Shown one piece after another: positions 61,320 through 64,000 of a stretch of DNA of 64,000 nucleotides. Location: positions 1-64,000 of the forward strand of contig NZ_QMBQ01000002.1 of assembly GCF_003289965.1 (NCBI RefSeq), written 5' to 3'. This DNA is from Mesorhizobium atlanticum (GTDB lineage Bacteria; Pseudomonadota; Alphaproteobacteria; Rhizobiales; Rhizobiaceae). A program made the translations under genes and the position numbers. A model generated the notes under the pieces. It was not told the origin of the DNA. It searched no databases and worked only from the letters and a program-made list of their open reading frames with translations. Positions within the stretch are counted from its first letter, which is position 1; each line of letters starts with the position of its first letter.

Positions 61320-62036
61320 TCAAGCTTTCTCGAGCGCCGCGCTTTTCGGTTCGGTTCCGCGACCTTCGATGATTCCCTTCCAGTAGCTCTCGGCGCCCTG
61401 CAGATGGGCGTTCATCAGGGCCTGGGCGAGATTGCCGTCGCGGCGCAGCAGCGCCTCGTAGATCTGGATATGCTCCGCATGCGAGCGCACTGAGCGTTCG
61501 GGATCGTTGAAATAGATCGGTAGGCGCTGCTCGCCCATCAGGTAATAGACACTGCAGATGTTGTGGAAGACGCTGTTCTTGGTCGCGCGCACGATCTCGA
61601 GGTGGAACTCGCGGTCCTCCTTGGCGAGGCCTTCGCCGGCGGCAATGCGCTCTTCGGAGGCTTTCAGGATCTCGCGCAGGCGTTCGAAATTCTCCTCGGT
61701 GGCGCGCGAGCAGGCTAGCTCGGCCGCCTTGATCTCGTGGATCTTGCGCAGCTCGACGGTCTCGTAAATCTGCACCGGGTCGAGCGGCAGGCCGGCGCGG
61801 GCGAAAAGCGCCAGCGCTTCGACGCTTGCCTGCTTGGTGTCGATATAGATGCCGGACTTGGCGCGCCGCTCGACGATGCGCATGGCCTCGAGGATGGCGA
61901 GCGCTTCGCGGATCTGGCCGCGGCTGACGCCGAAATGTTCCGCCAGCTCGCGCTCCGACGGCGTGCGGCCGGACTCCTTGTCCGAGTTGGAGAAGAGATA
62001 GGCGGCAAGTTCCGCGAGAAGGTTCTTTTCTTTCAT
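61320..62036 (-). CDS. GntR-family regulator with FCD domain
   Basis: A 238-residue FadR-type regulator. The winged helix (TPSERELAEHFGVSRGQIREA) is near 25-45, and the FCD domain has HEIKAAE near 100 and DREFHLEIVRAT near 140. I place the start at ATG 62036; a TTG two codons upstream overlaps the previous stop. It follows the dehydratase gene closely and probably controls this sugar-acid operon. Confidence 0.88.
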   Translation of the reverse strand: MKEKNLLAELAAYLFSNSDKESGRTPSERELAEHFGVSRGQIREALAILEAMRIVERRAKSGIYIDTKQASVEALALFARAGLPLDPVQIYETVELRKIHEIKAAELACSRATEENFERLREILKASEERIAAGEGLAKEDREFHLEIVRATKNSVFHNICSVYYLMGEQRLPIYFNDPERSVRSHAEHIQIYEALLRRDGNLAQALMNAHLQGAESYWKGIIEGRGTEPKSAALEKA

Positions 62037-62038
62037 CG

Positions 62039-63208
62039 TCAAATACGTTGCGCGTGCGCCTCCAGGAATCGCTCGGCGATGGTGAATCCCAATCCAGGCT
62101 TTTCAGGGATCGCTATCATACCGTCCTTCGCTTCGACAGTCTCCTCGACAAGGTCGTGGATCATCGGATTGGCGCCGAGCGAATATTCGATGATGAAGCT
62201 GGCGGGCGAGGCGGCGCACACATGCAGCCCGGCAAAGAAGCAGGGCGCGCCGGCCCACAGATGCGGCGCAAAGCGCAGGTTGAAGGCGCTGGCGATGGTG
62301 CCGATCTTCATCGCCTCGCTGATGCCGCCGCAAAAGGCCGGATCCGGCTGGAAGATGTCGGCCGATTTCAGCACCGCCAGATCGCGGAAGGCGTAGCGCG
62401 TCGCCTCGCTCTCGCCGGTCGCGATCGGCGTCGAGCCCGAGGCGCGCACCTCGGCCATGCCCGGCTTGTCGTCGGCGATCACCGGCTCCTCGAACCAGGC
62501 GAGGTCGAGATCGGCGGTGAGGCTGATGAAGCGCTTGGCCTCGGCGACGGTGTAGGTGCCGTGCGCGTCGACCATCAGGTCGACGTCGGGACCGATCGCT
62601 TGCCTTGCTGCGCGCACGCGCGCGGCCGAAAGATGCGGGGCGCCGTCCATGGCGCCGACGCGCATCTTCAGCGCCTTGAAGCCGCCCTTGGCGATGTAGG
62701 ATTGCAACTGCTCGCCGATGGCGTCGGGAGAGGCCCAGCCGCCCGAGGCATAGGCCTGCATGCGCTCGACCTTGCGGCCGCCGAGCAGCCGCCACACCGG
62801 CTGCCCGAGCGACTTGCCGAGGATGTCCCACAGCGCGATGTCGACGGCGCTGATCGCCGCCACGCTCACGCCGCGCCGCGACAGCTGCGGCATGGCATGG
62901 CCGGCATGCGCCGCCGTCTGGTGCCGCACGCCGTTATAGAGCATTTCCCAGATGATGCCGATATCGGCCGGATCGCGGCCGATGAGTTGCGGACCGATCT
63001 CGTGGTTGAGCATATGGACGAGCGCGCCATAGCTGCCGGCACTGCCGGCGGCGTTCTTGCCTTCGCCCCAGCCGACCAGGCCGTCATCGGTCTCGATGCG
63101 CACAATGGCGGCGTCGAACGTCGTCACCTGACCGAAGTCGCTGCGATGCTGCTTTGCGACTTCGATCGGGATACGAACCCACCAGGCCTGGACGCTTTTG
63201 ATGCGCAT
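62039..63208 (-). CDS. Enolase-superfamily sugar-acid dehydratase (mandelate racemase/MLE type)
   Basis: A 389-residue enzyme with the MR-like capping domain and barrel. Acid/base candidates are Lys181 and Arg183 (ALKMRVG). Metal ligands are Asp214 (VDAHG), Glu240 or 241 (WFEEP) and Glu266 (ATGES), with His316 (FAPHLW) after them. This layout fits sugar-acid dehydratases acting through an enolate. The exact substrate cannot be read, but neighbours suggest a sugar acid. Confidence 0.9.
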   Translation of the reverse strand: MRIKSVQAWWVRIPIEVAKQHRSDFGQVTTFDAAIVRIETDDGLVGWGEGKNAAGSAGSYGALVHMLNHEIGPQLIGRDPADIGIIWEMLYNGVRHQTAAHAGHAMPQLSRRGVSVAAISAVDIALWDILGKSLGQPVWRLLGGRKVERMQAYASGGWASPDAIGEQLQSYIAKGGFKALKMRVGAMDGAPHLSAARVRAARQAIGPDVDLMVDAHGTYTVAEAKRFISLTADLDLAWFEEPVIADDKPGMAEVRASGSTPIATGESEATRYAFRDLAVLKSADIFQPDPAFCGGISEAMKIGTIASAFNLRFAPHLWAGAPCFFAGLHVCAASPASFIIEYSLGANPMIHDLVEETVEAKDGMIAIPEKPGLGFTIAERFLEAHAQRI

Positions 63209-63263
63209 ATTTTCCCTTCGGCCCTCCGCCCGCCGGGCGGAAGGACAAGCTTTGATCGGAGGT

Positions 63264-64000
63264 CTACTTGATCAGGGGCAGCAGCGTTTCGGCGGTGATG
63301 CGCATCTGGTCGGTGTAGAATTTCTCCGTAAGCACGCTGGAGCCGTGGTCCTGGATGAATTTGAGCTGCTCGGGCGAGATGTCGACCGGATTGCGCTCGA
63401 CCATCTCCGGATAGGGCGCGGCCGGCGTGCGGTCGACAGGCGCGACGAATTCGTTGGTCAGCGCGCCGTCATAGCCGACTTCCTTCAGCGTGCGCACGAT
63501 CTTGGGCCAGTCGATCTGGCCAAGGCCGGCGGCGAAGCGGTTGTTGTCGGCGACATGGAAGTCGAACAGGCGCTTTCCGACCTGGCGGATCGCGTCATAG
63601 ACGTTAAATTCCTCCATATGTATGTGGTAGGCGTCGAGGCAGACGCCGCATTCGGGGCTCACCGCGTCGGCGAGCGCCAGCGCCTGGGCGCCGCGGTTGA
63701 AGAGATAGGTCTCGAAGCGGTTCAGCGGCTCGATGGCGATCCGGACGCCGACCTTCTTGGCATGGGTGAAGCATTCGCGCGTGGCGTCGACCACCCAGCC
63801 CCATTCCTCCGCCTCGGTGCCGTCCGGAACGACCTTGCCGACGGTCGCGGGCACCAGCGTAATGATCTCGCCGTCGAGCTCGCTCACCATGGTGAGCACG
63901 TCCTTGACATATTGGACCGACCGCTCACGCTGGCCCTGGTTCTTGGCGGCGAGGTTGCGTTCGCCCAGCATCAGCGTCACCGAACCCCAACAGCGGATGC
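63264..64000 (-). CDS. Sugar phosphate isomerase/epimerase family protein, 5' end outside the window
   Basis: The frame stays open to the window edge, so the N-terminus is missing; at least 244 residues are visible. It is a xylose-isomerase-like TIM barrel. Metal-site residues appear in IAIEPLNRFET, GVCLDAYHIHMEE and FDFHVADNNR, matching Glu, Asp/His and His ligands of tagatose/psicose 3-epimerase-like enzymes. It is the first visible gene of the sugar-acid operon on the minus strand. Confidence 0.88.
   Translation of the reverse strand, partial: IRCWGSVTLMLGERNLAAKNQGQRERSVQYVKDVLTMVSELDGEIITLVPATVGKVVPDGTEAEEWGWVVDATRECFTHAKKVGVRIAIEPLNRFETYLFNRGAQALALADAVSPECGVCLDAYHIHMEEFNVYDAIRQVGKRLFDFHVADNNRFAAGLGQIDWPKIVRTLKEVGYDGALTNEFVAPVDRTPAAPYPEMVERNPVDISPEQLKFIQDHGSSVLTEKFYTDQMRITAETLLPLIK

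Overview
The window is about 64 kb of GC-rich DNA with dense, often ATGA-overlapping catabolic operons and five complete ABC importers. Rhizobial-type biuret, polyamine and glycerol-like transport clusters and dispersed intergenic hairpins also occur. All of this suggests an alphaproteobacterium of the Rhizobiales, most likely Mesorhizobium-like. That placement is inferred from gene content and style, not from a marker gene.

Left end (168-13784): an intact initiator tRNA-fMet is followed by a 13.5 kb insert. The insert ends in a 21-bp perfect copy of the tRNA 3' end, and the presumed original tRNA terminator lies just beyond that copy. The insert carries a LacI regulator and a divergent LacI-operator-controlled catabolic cluster: class III CoA-transferase, SDR, RbsABC-type importer, aldehyde dehydrogenase, HAD phosphatase, DHDPS-like aldolase, enoyl-CoA hydratase, GMC oxidoreductase and a small muconolactone-isomerase-like protein. 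I read it as a genomic island encoding import and CoA-dependent breakdown of an unknown compound. It contains no integrase.

13.8-20.7 kb: a ThuA-like protein, a stand-alone ATP-dependent DNA ligase, a glutamine-synthetase-like ligase, a GntR regulator, and a divergent SDR / mannonate dehydratase (uxuA) pair for hexuronate catabolism.

20.7-30.9 kb: an eight-gene minus-strand operon. It encodes a BMP-family importer (binding protein, two permeases, double ATPase), biuret hydrolase (biuH), a second isochorismatase-like amidohydrolase, a cupin and allophanate hydrolase (atzF). This is a complete route from biuret, possibly triuret, to ammonia and CO2. It faces a divergent GntR regulator across TGCATGC palindromes. 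A LuxR-type regulator follows.

31-40 kb: a PotABCD-type polyamine importer, an SDR, gamma-glutamylputrescine synthetase and oxidase (puuA/puuB-like), and a DeoR regulator. 39.8-45.5 kb: a dipeptide-type ABC importer operon followed by an ATC-hydrolase-like protein.

45.5-56.7 kb: an M24 metallopeptidase; a minus-strand trio of a Tm-1-like ATP-binding protein, a Tm-1 C-terminal-like TIM barrel and a cupin; a TetR regulator; and a six-gene CUT1 sugar/polyol importer with two ATPases and a 73-residue membrane protein. The same inverted repeat (ATCTGGT-N3-ACCAGAT) lies before both the M24 gene and the importer, which suggests one regulon.

56.8-64 kb: a nitroreductase-like Tat protein, a GFA-family protein, an amidase, a small secreted protein, and a minus-strand sugar-acid cluster (2-hydroxyacid dehydrogenase, GntR, enolase-superfamily dehydratase, and a TIM-barrel epimerase cut by the window end). 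Several families of short dispersed hairpins sit between genes throughout.
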